Source of the DNA: Marinobacterium nitratireducens
GTDB taxonomy: Bacteria; Pseudomonadota; Gammaproteobacteria; Pseudomonadales; Balneatricaceae
DNA: 64,000 nt
Direction of reading: 5' to 3'
Assembly: GCF_014645375.1 (NCBI RefSeq)
Contig: NZ_BMLT01000002.1
Location: 124,001 to 188,000 of the forward strand
Shown here piece after piece: positions 9,101-17,111 of this stretch; the stretch's first letter is position 1, and each line of letters opens with the position of its first letter. The notes beneath the pieces are model-generated. The model saw nothing but the letters and a program-made list of their open reading frames with translations, was not told where the DNA came from and did no database searches. Position numbers and translations under genes: made by a program.

Positions 9101-9295
9101 CCGTTACTGTTCGAGAAGTCGACCCAGGCGCAGTTCCTGATTCCGATGGCGGTATCGCTGGGCTTCGGCATACTGTTCGCGACGGTCATCACCCTGCTGA
9201 TGGTGCCGGTGAACTATCTGGTGCTGGAGGATCTGCGCCGGCTGCGACGCCGCAACCGGCCCGCTGTCGGGGAGGTGCCGGCCGGAGAAACTTGA
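6158..9295 (+). CDS. RND multidrug efflux transporter, HAE1/AcrB-like
   Basis: This is the proton-driven inner-membrane pump of the complex. At 1045 residues it is full length. It begins MIAWFARNHVAANLLMV, has twelve predicted membrane helices and two large periplasmic loops, and shows the TM4 signature GIVVDDAIVTGENVYSHM with the paired aspartates needed for proton relay. The second half repeats the pattern (LIGVVVNDSLVLVDFINKH). The gene is the last of the operon. Its closest relatives by eye are the broad group of uncharacterised acriflavin-resistance-type pumps, so I do not assign a drug. Confidence 0.95.
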   Translation: MIAWFARNHVAANLLMVCILFGGLMSLSTRIPLEVFPSFEADIVTVSMSLRGATPEDVEQGVTIRIEEAVQDLEGIKEISSRSQEGSAKVNIEIDDDYDPRELLADIKSRVDGINTFPGEADRPVISLATRRREVMSVTVSGPYSEREIREYAERVRDDLSRLDDVTQVELDAVREYEIAIEPSQDRLREFGLTLADIGTAIDSGSIDLSAGNLRTDGGDVLLRSKGQAYRRDDFERLVVKTNEDGSIIRLGDIARVSDGFEEVPLRTRFNGEPAALIEVYRVGNQSALEVSEAVRGYIDSQQNNLPVGMTLSYWDDDSEIVKKRLSTLVSNALQGGALVLLLLTLFLRPSIAFWVFLGIPISFMGAFLLLPVFGVTLNVMSLFGFILVLGIVVDDAIVTGENVYSHMRRAESSLHAAIRGTQEVAIPVTFGVLTTVAAFLPLAFVEGRRGAFFAQIPAVVIPVLLFSLIESKFVLPAHLKHIRLRQHSSGQSRLERWQQSFADGFERAVVLYYRPLLKTCLRHRYTTLALFGGILVLILSLILSGWTRFVFFPRIQSETARASLTMPAGTAFDVTDRYVVRMLDAARELKDKYRDEASGESLILNILATTGEGGGSSNVGEVRFEIQSPENRSLDITSSDLVREWRQRVGQVPGVESLTYRAEFGRGGSPVDVQLSGLDLVRLGEAAEKVRQRLATYPTLYDIEDSLSDGKQEIQLELTEQGNALGLSRAELITQVRQAFFGIEVQRIQRGRDDVRVMVRLPAGERQAVSDLQEMLIRLPDGRAVPLAHLATLKPGKSPSAIYRIDRFRTVNITADLDKQATNMTVLAQDLKTYLDGLMLQYPGLAYSLEGEAREQEESFGSLQLGLAFVLFVIYSLLAIPFRSYLQPLIVMSVIPFGAIGAVIGHWIMGMDLTIMSMMGLMALIGVVVNDSLVLVDFINKHRAGGNGGERSLIRAVLAAGTARFRPVLLTSLTTFIGLMPLLFEKSTQAQFLIPMAVSLGFGILFATVITLLMVPVNYLVLEDLRRLRRRNRPAVGEVPAGET

Positions 9296-9387
9296 TTCCG
9301 GTCAACTAAGCGCCTGATCGCGGCGCCCCGAAGACATCAAAGTGTATCGGATATGATACGCTGGGCTGTCAAGCTGCAGGAGGCGCC

Positions 9388-12300
9388 ATGCCCTCTCTTC
9401 GTCTGCTCAAGCCAGGAATCGCTACCTGTCTGGCCTATCTTGGGACCGGTGCGCTTGGCCTGATGATCGCCATCGAGCCGGGTTTCGCCACGCTGTTGTG
9501 GTTGCCGGCGGGTATCGCCCTGGGCATGGCCATGCATTACGGACGCGCTGTCCTCTGGGGCGTTTTCCTCGGCTCTTGCCTGCTGAATATCGGCGTTGCC
9601 TGGCATCATACGCCGGGCCTGCTGGAGGCGTTACCGGTCGCGCTGATGATAGCGCTGGGGGCCACGCTGCAGGCGCAGACGGGCGCCTGGCTGGTGCGTC
9701 GCTATATCGGTCATCCGCTGGCGCTGCACCAGCCCGCGCAGGTCATGCGCTTCATTCTCGTTGCCGGCCCCCTCTCCTGTCTGATCAATGGCACCATAGG
9801 CCCGCTGGCGCTGCTGGTTGCCGGCCAGGCCCCGGTATCGCAACTCCCGCTCACCATGCTGACCTGGTGGATCGGTGACAGCCTTGGCGTGACCATGGCG
9901 CTGCCGCTGATGCTGGTGATGATACGCCCGTTGCGCGAGAACTGGATGCCGCCGGTCCGGCGCATCGGCCGCTCGCTGCTGCTGGTTGTGCTGGCCTCGC
10001 TGCTGGCTTTTCAGGTGCTCGACAGCAGCGAGCGCAGGCACCAGCTGCAGCGCCATCGCCAGTATGCCGAGGTGCAGCAGCGCGCCCTGCAGGACTCGCT
10101 GGATGGCGCGGTCAGCGCCGCCAGCGCGCTGCGCGGTTTCGTCGATACCATACCGGAGATTACCCCGGACAACTTCCGTCGTTTTACCGGGCAGTTACTG
10201 GACAATCACCGCGTATTGCAGGGCATTTCGTGGAATCCGCTGGTGCGCGAGAGCGAGGCCGCGGCGTTCGAGGCCCGGATGCAGGCGCTTTACGGCGGCG
10301 ACTTCCAGATCACGCCGGCCGGAGCCCAGACCGCCGGCGATCGGGTGGTGGTGGGTTTCATCGAGCCGCAGGCCGGCAACCGCGAAGCGCTGGGCTTCGA
10401 TGTCTTTTCCAACCCTGAGCGCCAGGCGGCCCTGCGGGCTGCCGGGCGCAGTGGCGAGGCGGTACCCACCGATGCCATACATCTGGTGCAGGCGGACGGT
10501 ACCCAGGCCGGCGTGCTGCTGTTTATGCCGGTCTACTCGGCCGAAACGCCCCAAGATGCCAGCCGCTGGTCGCAGCTAAGGGGGTTCGCCACCGTGGTGC
10601 TGCGAATCGGAGATCTGGTGCGGCATAGCCTGGGCCCGTCGCTCTCGGCCAACGGTGACATACTGCTGCTGGACCCTGACGCCCCGCCGGCGAACCAGGT
10701 GCTGTTCGCCAGCGAAACGGGCATGACCGCCGGGCAGCTGCAGCAGCTCGAGGCGGACGGCGACATGGCGGTAATGGTGCGTTCCGAGATCCGCTTCGGC
10801 GCCGGCCACTGGGAGCTGCTGCAGTATGCCCGCGCCGCCTACCTGGAAACGCCCTGGATGCTGTATGGGCTGCTCAGCGGAGGTCTGCTGCTCTCGGGGC
10901 TCTACTGCTGGCTGCTGATGGTGCTGGCCGGGCAGCGCAGCCGGGTGCAGCAGCAGGTGATCGAGCAGACCCGTCAGCTGGCGCAGAGCAACGCCATGCT
11001 GGCCGAGGCGCAACGTGTCGCCGGGCTGAGTCAATGGATCTGGCGACCGGCGACAGGCTGTCACGTCTGGTCTGATGCCCTGCGCCAGCAGCTGGGTCTT
11101 CAGTCCGGGAGCGAGACCTCGGTCCAGGCCTTCCTGGCCCGATTGCAGCCGGCATGCCGCGATCGCGTGGCGGCCGCCATCGAGGACTGGCTCGGTGGCG
11201 CCAACTCGGCGCAAGCGCTGGTCTGCGAGCTGCAACCCCTTGCCGGCAAGTCACGCTATCTCGAGCTGCAGAGCGCCTGGGTCGGCGACGAGCAGGGACA
11301 GCCCGAATATCTCTCGATCGTGGTCCGCGATATCACCGAGCGCTGGCTTGCCGAGGAGCAGATACGCCGGCTGGCCTACTACGACTCCCTGACCGGCCTG
11401 CCGAACCGCGAGCTGTTCCATGAGAACCTGCGCCAGCAGATCTTACAGGGGCGTCGCGGCAGCCGCTTCGGTGCTTTGATGTTCATCGACCTCGACAACT
11501 TCAAGAGCCTCAACGACACCCTGGGCCACAGCGTCGGCGACGAGTTGCTGCGCGATGTCACGCTGCGCCTGCGCCAGGGATTGCGGGAGCAGGACATCAT
11601 CAGTCGCTTCGGCGGCGACGAGTTCGTGATTCTGCTGCCCTGCACCTGTGCCGACGAGGATGCGGCGCGAAGCATGGGCGCGGCGGTAGCGCAGAAGGTC
11701 ATCGACCTGCTGCAGCCACCGTTCCAGTTCGGCAGTTACAGTCACAGCGTGTCGGCCAGCGTCGGCGTGACCCTGGTGCCGCAGGGCACGGCCAAACCGG
11801 AAGTGCTGATCATGCAGGCCGACACCGCCATGTACCGTGCCAAGAATATGGGCAAAGGGCGCTACGCGCATTACGAGCCGGATATGCAGGCGGAGCTGCT
11901 GCAGCAGGTTCAGCTCGAGCAGGAGTTGCGCAAGGCGGTGTCGCAGGGGCAGCTGGAGCTGCATTACCAGCCGCAGTTCGACCGCGAACGACGCCTCGTC
12001 GGCGCCGAGGCGCTGGTGCGCTGGCGCCATCCACAGCAGGGGCTGTTGCTGCCCGGCAGCTTTGTCGGGGTGGCCGAAGAGTCCGGATTGATCGGTCCGC
12101 TCGGCGAGTGGGTGCTGGACCAGGGCGTGCGTCAGCTCGGACGCTGGAGCCGAGAGGGCTACGAGCTGGCGCGACTCTCGGTCAACGTGTGTCCCAGCCA
12201 GCTCGACGATGCCGGTTTCATCGACCGTCTCGACGCGCGCCTGGCCGCGGCCGGGGTGCTGCCGCAGCGGTTGTGCCTGGAGCTCACCGAGCAGGTGTTG

Positions 12301-12702
12301 CTGCCCCAGGCCAGCCTGGTACAGCAACGGGTCGAAGCGTTGCAGGAGCGGGGCTACTGTATCTCCATCGACGATTTCGGCACCGGCTACTCGTCGCTGA
12401 ACTACCTCAAGAAACTGTCGTTCCACGAGCTCAAGATCGCCCGCGACTTCGTGCGCGACCTGCCGCTCGGGCGACGGGATTCGCTGCTGGTGAAGACCAT
12501 TCTCAGCATGGCGCGCACCCTCGGGGTCGAAGCCATCGCCGAAGGCGTGGAGACCGTGGAGCAGTACGAGTATCTGTGCCAGCTCGGCTGCCAGCGCTTC
12601 CAGGGATTCTACCTCGGCCGGCCGGTGCCAGGGGCTGATTTCCAGCGCCTGCTGGCGACCGACTATGCGGTCGACGCCGAGGCCGTCTACGAAATCGATT
12701 GA
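9388..12702 (+). CDS. Membrane c-di-GMP protein: MASE1-CHASE-PAS-GGDEF-EAL
   Basis: This 1104-residue bifunctional signalling protein is likely to make and/or degrade cyclic di-GMP. In order: a multi-spanning MASE1-like membrane domain (about residues 8-190), a periplasmic CHASE-like domain (about 215-450, containing FVDTIPEITPDNFRRF), a membrane helix near 495, a PAS-like segment (about 530-645), a GGDEF domain with intact GGDEF at about 740, and an EAL domain with EALVRW near 874, LELTE and DDFGTGYSSL. Both catalytic signatures are intact, so either activity is possible. It has its own ribosome-binding site (aggagg) and ends at a shared terminator facing purK. Confidence 0.95.
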   Translation: MPSLRLLKPGIATCLAYLGTGALGLMIAIEPGFATLLWLPAGIALGMAMHYGRAVLWGVFLGSCLLNIGVAWHHTPGLLEALPVALMIALGATLQAQTGAWLVRRYIGHPLALHQPAQVMRFILVAGPLSCLINGTIGPLALLVAGQAPVSQLPLTMLTWWIGDSLGVTMALPLMLVMIRPLRENWMPPVRRIGRSLLLVVLASLLAFQVLDSSERRHQLQRHRQYAEVQQRALQDSLDGAVSAASALRGFVDTIPEITPDNFRRFTGQLLDNHRVLQGISWNPLVRESEAAAFEARMQALYGGDFQITPAGAQTAGDRVVVGFIEPQAGNREALGFDVFSNPERQAALRAAGRSGEAVPTDAIHLVQADGTQAGVLLFMPVYSAETPQDASRWSQLRGFATVVLRIGDLVRHSLGPSLSANGDILLLDPDAPPANQVLFASETGMTAGQLQQLEADGDMAVMVRSEIRFGAGHWELLQYARAAYLETPWMLYGLLSGGLLLSGLYCWLLMVLAGQRSRVQQQVIEQTRQLAQSNAMLAEAQRVAGLSQWIWRPATGCHVWSDALRQQLGLQSGSETSVQAFLARLQPACRDRVAAAIEDWLGGANSAQALVCELQPLAGKSRYLELQSAWVGDEQGQPEYLSIVVRDITERWLAEEQIRRLAYYDSLTGLPNRELFHENLRQQILQGRRGSRFGALMFIDLDNFKSLNDTLGHSVGDELLRDVTLRLRQGLREQDIISRFGGDEFVILLPCTCADEDAARSMGAAVAQKVIDLLQPPFQFGSYSHSVSASVGVTLVPQGTAKPEVLIMQADTAMYRAKNMGKGRYAHYEPDMQAELLQQVQLEQELRKAVSQGQLELHYQPQFDRERRLVGAEALVRWRHPQQGLLLPGSFVGVAEESGLIGPLGEWVLDQGVRQLGRWSREGYELARLSVNVCPSQLDDAGFIDRLDARLAAAGVLPQRLCLELTEQVLLPQASLVQQRVEALQERGYCISIDDFGTGYSSLNYLKKLSFHELKIARDFVRDLPLGRRDSLLVKTILSMARTLGVEAIAEGVETVEQYEYLCQLGCQRFQGFYLGRPVPGADFQRLLATDYAVDAEAVYEID

Positions 12703-12709
12703 AACGAAG

Positions 12710-12732
12710 AAACCCGGCGCGGGGCCGGGTTT
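12710..12732. terminator. Bidirectional terminator between the GGDEF-EAL gene and purK
   Basis: A 9-bp perfect stem (aaacccggc / gccgggttt) with a 5-base loop lies between convergent genes. Read leftwards it is followed by ctt-rich sequence; read rightwards the stem ends in ttt. It can serve both transcripts. Confidence 0.8.
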
Positions 12733-12755
12733 CGGGAGGGGCGGCTGTTACCGGC

Positions 12756-13832
12756 TCAGGCCGGGGTGTCGCCCAGCAGTTCCTTCAGGCCCCAGAGCAA
12801 CGGGGCGCGCTCGTCCTCCGGCAGCATGTCGGCGAGCTGGCGGATACTTGCCTCCAGATCCGCCACCTGAGGGCGATGAATGTTGACGTGGCCGACCTTG
12901 CGACCGGGGCGGATTTCCTTTTCGTACCAGTGCACGTCGCAGCCGGGCACCGCAAGCCAGCGGGTCGACCAGTCGCGGCCGAGCAGGTTCCACATCAGGG
13001 TGTAGCCATCGACCACCGGCGTGAACAGCGGCAGGTCCGCGACCGCGCGCAGGTGCAGCTGGAACTGGCTCGGGTTGGCGCCGGCCTGGGTCCAGTGGCC
13101 GCTGTTGTGGACGCGCGGCGCCAGTTCGTTGACCAGCAGATCGCCGTCGACGACGAAGCACTCCATCGCCATCACGCCGACATAGTCGAGCTCTTCCATG
13201 ATCCGGGTCAGCCACTCTTCTGCGGTTGCCTGCAGCGGCTGCAGACGCTTCAGGCCGCCCACGCTGGCGTGCAGGATGCCCTGCCGGTGCAGGTTCAGGG
13301 TGAGCGGATAGAAGACGCAGTTGCCGTCGCGATCGCGGGCGCCGACCAGCGAGACTTCCTCGTCGAACGGAATCATCTTCTCTGCGATGCACTCGCCCAG
13401 CCACTCGTCCAGCGCCGGCTCGCCCTGCTGCCAGCGCCACTGTCCGCGGCCGTCGTAGCCGCCCTGGCGACGCTTGATGACCAGCTTGTCACCGACCAGC
13501 GCGAGGTGCTCGGTGGTGTGATCCGGGGTGATGTTGCACCAGGGAGCGGTGCCGACCTTGAGGTGGTCGAGCAGGCTCTTTTCGCTCAGGCGGTCGCGGA
13601 TCACCTCGGTGGCGCGGGCGTTGAGAAAGCCCGGGTGTGCGGTCAGCTGGCGGCTGCGCGAGGTGTCGGGCCAGAGCTCCTGCTCGACGGTGACGACGTC
13701 GTCCGGGTTCAGGGAGACCGGCTCCTCCAGCGACGGATCGCAGGGCAGTACCTCGAGGCCCATGGGGGCGCCCGCCTGCTTCAGCATGCGACCGAGCTGG
13801 CCGTTTCCGATCACGGCGATACGTGGCAGCAT
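12756..13832 (-). CDS. purK: 5-(carboxyamino)imidazole ribonucleotide synthase PurK
   Basis: PurK carries out the ATP- and bicarbonate-dependent carboxylation of AIR to N5-CAIR in purine synthesis. The 358-residue ATP-grasp protein starts MLPRIAVIGNGQLGRMLKQA, the usual PurK start, so the upstream open-frame extension is not used. ATP-grasp motifs are visible (VIKRRQGGYDGRGQW, EEVSLVGARDRDG, NELAPRVHNSGHWT). The start lies 2 bases after the purE stop, giving a purE-purK operon transcribed leftwards to a terminator shared with the convergent gene. Confidence 0.96.
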   Translation of the reverse strand: MLPRIAVIGNGQLGRMLKQAGAPMGLEVLPCDPSLEEPVSLNPDDVVTVEQELWPDTSRSRQLTAHPGFLNARATEVIRDRLSEKSLLDHLKVGTAPWCNITPDHTTEHLALVGDKLVIKRRQGGYDGRGQWRWQQGEPALDEWLGECIAEKMIPFDEEVSLVGARDRDGNCVFYPLTLNLHRQGILHASVGGLKRLQPLQATAEEWLTRIMEELDYVGVMAMECFVVDGDLLVNELAPRVHNSGHWTQAGANPSQFQLHLRAVADLPLFTPVVDGYTLMWNLLGRDWSTRWLAVPGCDVHWYEKEIRPGRKVGHVNIHRPQVADLEASIRQLADMLPEDERAPLLWGLKELLGDTPA

Positions 13833-13834
13833 GC

Positions 13835-14323
13835 TCAGCTCCTCGGGTCCGGGTTGTCCAGCACCGCCTGCGACTGGGCGCTGCGCCATTCCTGCAGTCG
13901 GGTCAGCAGGTCGCTGTCACGGGTGGCCAGGATCTGCGCCGCCATCAGGCCTGCATTGAAGGCACCGGCGCCGCCGATGGCCAGGGTGCCGACGGTCACG
14001 CCGCGCGGCATCTGGACGATGGAGTAGAGGCTGTCCATGCCGCTGAGCGCCTTGCTCTGTACCGGCACGCCGAGTACCGGCACCAGCGTCTTGCTGCTGA
14101 TCATACCGGGCAGGTGGGCAGCCCCTCCGGCACCGGCGATGATCACCTCGAAGCCGCGATCGGCAGCCTCTTCGGCGAAACGGAACATCTTGTCCGGGGT
14201 GCGGTGGGCCGAGACCACTTCGGCATGGTAGGCGACGCCGAGGGTATCGAGAATATCGGCAGCCTCTTTCATGGTCGGCCAGTCGGAACGGGAGCCCATG
14301 ACTATGGCGACTTTTGCACTCAT
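13835..14323 (-). CDS. purE: N5-CAIR mutase PurE, class I
   Basis: PurE converts N5-CAIR to CAIR, the step after PurK. The 162-residue protein carries the class I signatures [19 protein letters not shown] and [12 protein letters not shown]. It is the first gene of the purE-purK operon, with only 2 bases between the genes. The length is as expected. Confidence 0.97.
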   Translation of the reverse strand: MSAKVAIVMGSRSDWPTMKEAADILDTLGVAYHAEVVSAHRTPDKMFRFAEEAADRGFEVIIAGAGGAAHLPGMISSKTLVPVLGVPVQSKALSGMDSLYSIVQMPRGVTVGTLAIGGAGAFNAGLMAAQILATRDSDLLTRLQEWRSAQSQAVLDNPDPRS

Positions 14324-14521
14324 TACCTTGTCCTGTCAGGAAATTCTAAGGAACCTTCGGGCGGGATCCGCAGCTCGCCCGGGCGTGGCAGAGGCGGTAG
14401 TCGGGAGGCGGGACCGGAAAAGGCCCGGCCGCAGAGACGGCTCTGCCGGAAAAACGCTCAAGAATAAGCCCAGGCCGGCGACAAGGCAATCTTTGATGGC
14501 ATTTGAATGCAATTACCGGAT

Positions 14522-15307
14522 TCAGGTGGCGTCGCTCCAGGCGACGTTTTCCGCCGTGATGGCGGCTTGCGGCAACTGTTCCTGCTCCAGCTGCAACAGC
14601 CAGTCGCTGGCGCAGCGGCCGGTGTGCGGCGTGCGGTTCTCGCCGGCGCGGTTGCCCGGGCTCAGGGTGGCGACCGGGATCCGCACCACCATCCTTCGGG
14701 CCAGACGTAGCGACGGCAGTGGTGCCCGGCGGTTGCAGATCAGGTGCACCGGCATGTTCAGAGCCCGCAGGTCGTGGCGGTGCGGGACGTTGGTGTAAAA
14801 GCCCGACAGCTCGTCGACGATGGCCGGCAGTTGCCGCAGGATCCGCTGCCGCTGTCCCGGTCGCAGCAGCCACCAGGCGGTGAGTCCGAACCAGAATTGC
14901 ACCAGGGTGCGGGCCGCGAGGCTGTGAGCGCCGGCGGCCTGCAGCGCGATTATATTGCTGGCGAGACGGTTCGCGGCGTCCCATCCCTCCCAGTCGTGCA
15001 ACTGACGCAGCAGGCCGAAGGCGGCGGGGTTGATCAGCGTCAGAGAACGCAGCTGGTCCGGCCGTTCCAGTGCTGTCAGCAGCGCCGGGATGGTGCCCAT
15101 ATCGTGGCCGACGAGGTGGCAGGGGCGCCCGGGCGAGGCCAGCTGGCGTCCGATCCCGTCGGGATCTGCGGCACTTGCGAGAAGCAGCGGGTGCTGATGG
15201 CCGAGCTGTTGCAGCAGGGCCTTGCACGGCAGCCAGCCATGGCTGCTGATCAGCAGAATGGGGCATCGGTCTTCGGAAACCGGCTCGGCCGGTAACGGGG
15301 CCAGCAT
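14522..15307 (-). CDS. Alpha/beta-hydrolase with an Asp nucleophile elbow
   Basis: This 261-residue alpha/beta-hydrolase fold protein has the nucleophile elbow VGHDMGT, placing aspartate (D69) where esterases have serine. Asp at this place is typical of epoxide hydrolases and haloalkane/haloacid dehalogenases. A C-terminal histidine (H228 in RTPHTG) fits the catalytic base. A cap-like helical segment lies at about 100-180. No signal peptide is seen, so it is probably cytoplasmic. It lies about 200 bases upstream of purE on the same strand and is probably not functionally linked. The substrate is unknown. Confidence 0.75.
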   Translation of the reverse strand: MLAPLPAEPVSEDRCPILLISSHGWLPCKALLQQLGHQHPLLLASAADPDGIGRQLASPGRPCHLVGHDMGTIPALLTALERPDQLRSLTLINPAAFGLLRQLHDWEGWDAANRLASNIIALQAAGAHSLAARTLVQFWFGLTAWWLLRPGQRQRILRQLPAIVDELSGFYTNVPHRHDLRALNMPVHLICNRRAPLPSLRLARRMVVRIPVATLSPGNRAGENRTPHTGRCASDWLLQLEQEQLPQAAITAENVAWSDAT

Positions 15308-15623
15308 ATACTACACTCCCACAGGTGTCGGGCAGCCACTCGGGTGACTGCAAGCGTCCGGGTTGCTGCAACGTGCGGGGCGCTATTCGAGAGCCGGATA
15401 AAGCCGAGCGTCCGCACCGCTGCCAGTGCCTCTCTTGATGAGTGTGGCAACCCGGCCGCTCCGAAAGGAGCCCGTGGCTTTGCGTGATCGGCTGCGTGCT
15501 GATCGTGCCCGTTCAACTTCAAGGGGGGCGTCCTGAAACGTCAGTATCTCAAGCGCCCCTAAAAGCCTAGCGTCTGCTACGTCGCTCTGCCTTAGGAGTT
15601 TTGCCTAATTTGCCGGCCCCACC
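15308..15623. other. Intergenic region without a recognisable gene
   Basis: Between the hydrolase start and the MATE stop there is GC-rich sequence with short open frames in several directions and no good start signal or family resemblance. I see no clear terminator or repeat here. It presumably contains the hydrolase promoter. Confidence 0.5.
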
Positions 15624-17024
15624 TCAGGCACATGCCTGCCAGGGATCCGGCTCCGCAGATGCGGGCCCGGCGTTGCGCCGGGACGCCAGCGCGAGCTGCG
15701 GTTGCAGGCGCAGCAGCAGTCCGGCGCATGCCAGCAGCACTCCGCTGCCTAGCCCGAGCCAGATCCCGGTGGCGCCAAGGCCAGCGCCATGGCCCAGCAA
15801 AAGCCCCAAGGGCAGCGCCAGTAGCCACTGGCTGCAGATGATCAGCTGCATTGGCCGGCGCGTATCCTGCAGGCCGCGCAGAAAGCCCGTGACCTGGGTT
15901 GCCAGGTTGTCTGCGGGCTGCAGCAGCGCCAGCAGCAACAGCAGCAGCGAAGCGGTTTCGAGTAGTGCCGGCCGGCCGCCGGCATCGGGCAGCAGCCAGA
16001 GGGTCAGGAGTTCGCGTCCTTCAAGCAGCAGCAGTACCAGCGGCAGGCCCCAGAGCAGTGCCAGCCACAGTTGAATGCGCAGCACCCGGACCATTGCGGC
16101 TGGGTCTTTGGCGCCGAACGCCAGTCCCGCTCTGACCGTGGCGGCCTGGGAAAGCCCCAGCGGCACGGCGTAGAGTACACCGGCAACACGAAGCGTGAGG
16201 GTGTGCGCCGCCAGCTCCTCGAGACTGAAGCCTGCGATCAGCAGGGTTGCCAGCAGGAAGACACCGGTTTCGCCGAGGCAGGTGACACCGATTGGCACAC
16301 CCAGGCGCAGCAGCTTGCTCCGGCGCAGCGAATCGTTGCACAGCAGCAGGCGGGCAACGGGGCGATACCAGTGGGCCCGCCGTGCCTGCAGGCTATACCA
16401 CAGCAGCAGGGTCGCGGCGCAGATAACGGAAGACAGTCCGATCCCCGCGAGGCCGAGCTCCGGCAGCCCCCAGTGGCCGTTCATCAGCGCGTAGTTGCCG
16501 AGGGCATTGAGCGGCAGGCTGATAAGCATGCCGCCGAGGATGGTGCGGGTATGCTCGAAGGCGGCGAAGCACTGATGCCAGACGCGGCTCAGCAGCAGCA
16601 GGACAAAGGTCAGGGCCAGCATGGGCGCATAGTCGCCGGCGGCCACGACCACCTCGCTTTCGGCGCCGATCAACTGCAGCAGCTGCGGTATCGCACCGAT
16701 CAGCAGTGCGCCGGGCAGTGCCATGATCAGTGCCAGGCGAAAGCTCTGGGCGATCCAGACGGCGCAGTCGCTATCGCGACCGGCGCCCCGGCTTTCGGCC
16801 AGGACGGCCGAGAGCGCGCCGAGTATGCCACCGACGAGATAGACCAGGATCGAATAGAAGTCGCTGACGGCGGCGCCGGCGGCCAGGACCGGGCTGCCAA
16901 GCCAGGCCATCATTACCACGTCGGTGATGGCGATGCCCATCGACAGCAGCGATGAGAGTATCAGCGGTGTAGCGATTGCCAGGGTGCGGCCCAGCTCCCG
17001 GCGCAGTGTAATACCGATATTCAT
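15624..17024 (-). CDS. MATE-family efflux transporter (NorM-like)
   Basis: This 466-residue cation-coupled exporter of the MATE family shows about twelve hydrophobic helices in two related halves. Typical segments are TPLILSSLLSMGIAITDVVM in the first half and LAAHTLTLRVAGVLYAVPLG in the second. I start it at the ATG at 17024 because a strong gggagg lies seven bases upstream; the open frame reaches nine codons further. The substrate is unknown, but cationic drugs and dyes are usual for the family. It is a single gene. Confidence 0.93.
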   Translation of the reverse strand: MNIGITLRRELGRTLAIATPLILSSLLSMGIAITDVVMMAWLGSPVLAAGAAVSDFYSILVYLVGGILGALSAVLAESRGAGRDSDCAVWIAQSFRLALIMALPGALLIGAIPQLLQLIGAESEVVVAAGDYAPMLALTFVLLLLSRVWHQCFAAFEHTRTILGGMLISLPLNALGNYALMNGHWGLPELGLAGIGLSSVICAATLLLWYSLQARRAHWYRPVARLLLCNDSLRRSKLLRLGVPIGVTCLGETGVFLLATLLIAGFSLEELAAHTLTLRVAGVLYAVPLGLSQAATVRAGLAFGAKDPAAMVRVLRIQLWLALLWGLPLVLLLLEGRELLTLWLLPDAGGRPALLETASLLLLLLALLQPADNLATQVTGFLRGLQDTRRPMQLIICSQWLLALPLGLLLGHGAGLGATGIWLGLGSGVLLACAGLLLRLQPQLALASRRNAGPASAEPDPWQACA

Positions 17025-17111
17025 AGTCGACCTCCCGTTTATTCTGAGCATGACGGGACGTCGTCAATGTGGGCCTTTCTTTGGTGTCAAAGCCGCGTCA
17101 AAAGGAGCACT

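Noticed and set aside
12699-14027. 442-codon plus-strand frame over purK and purE
   Set aside because: It is opposite two clear purine genes; the start would lie in the GGDEF-EAL stop and no family is visible.
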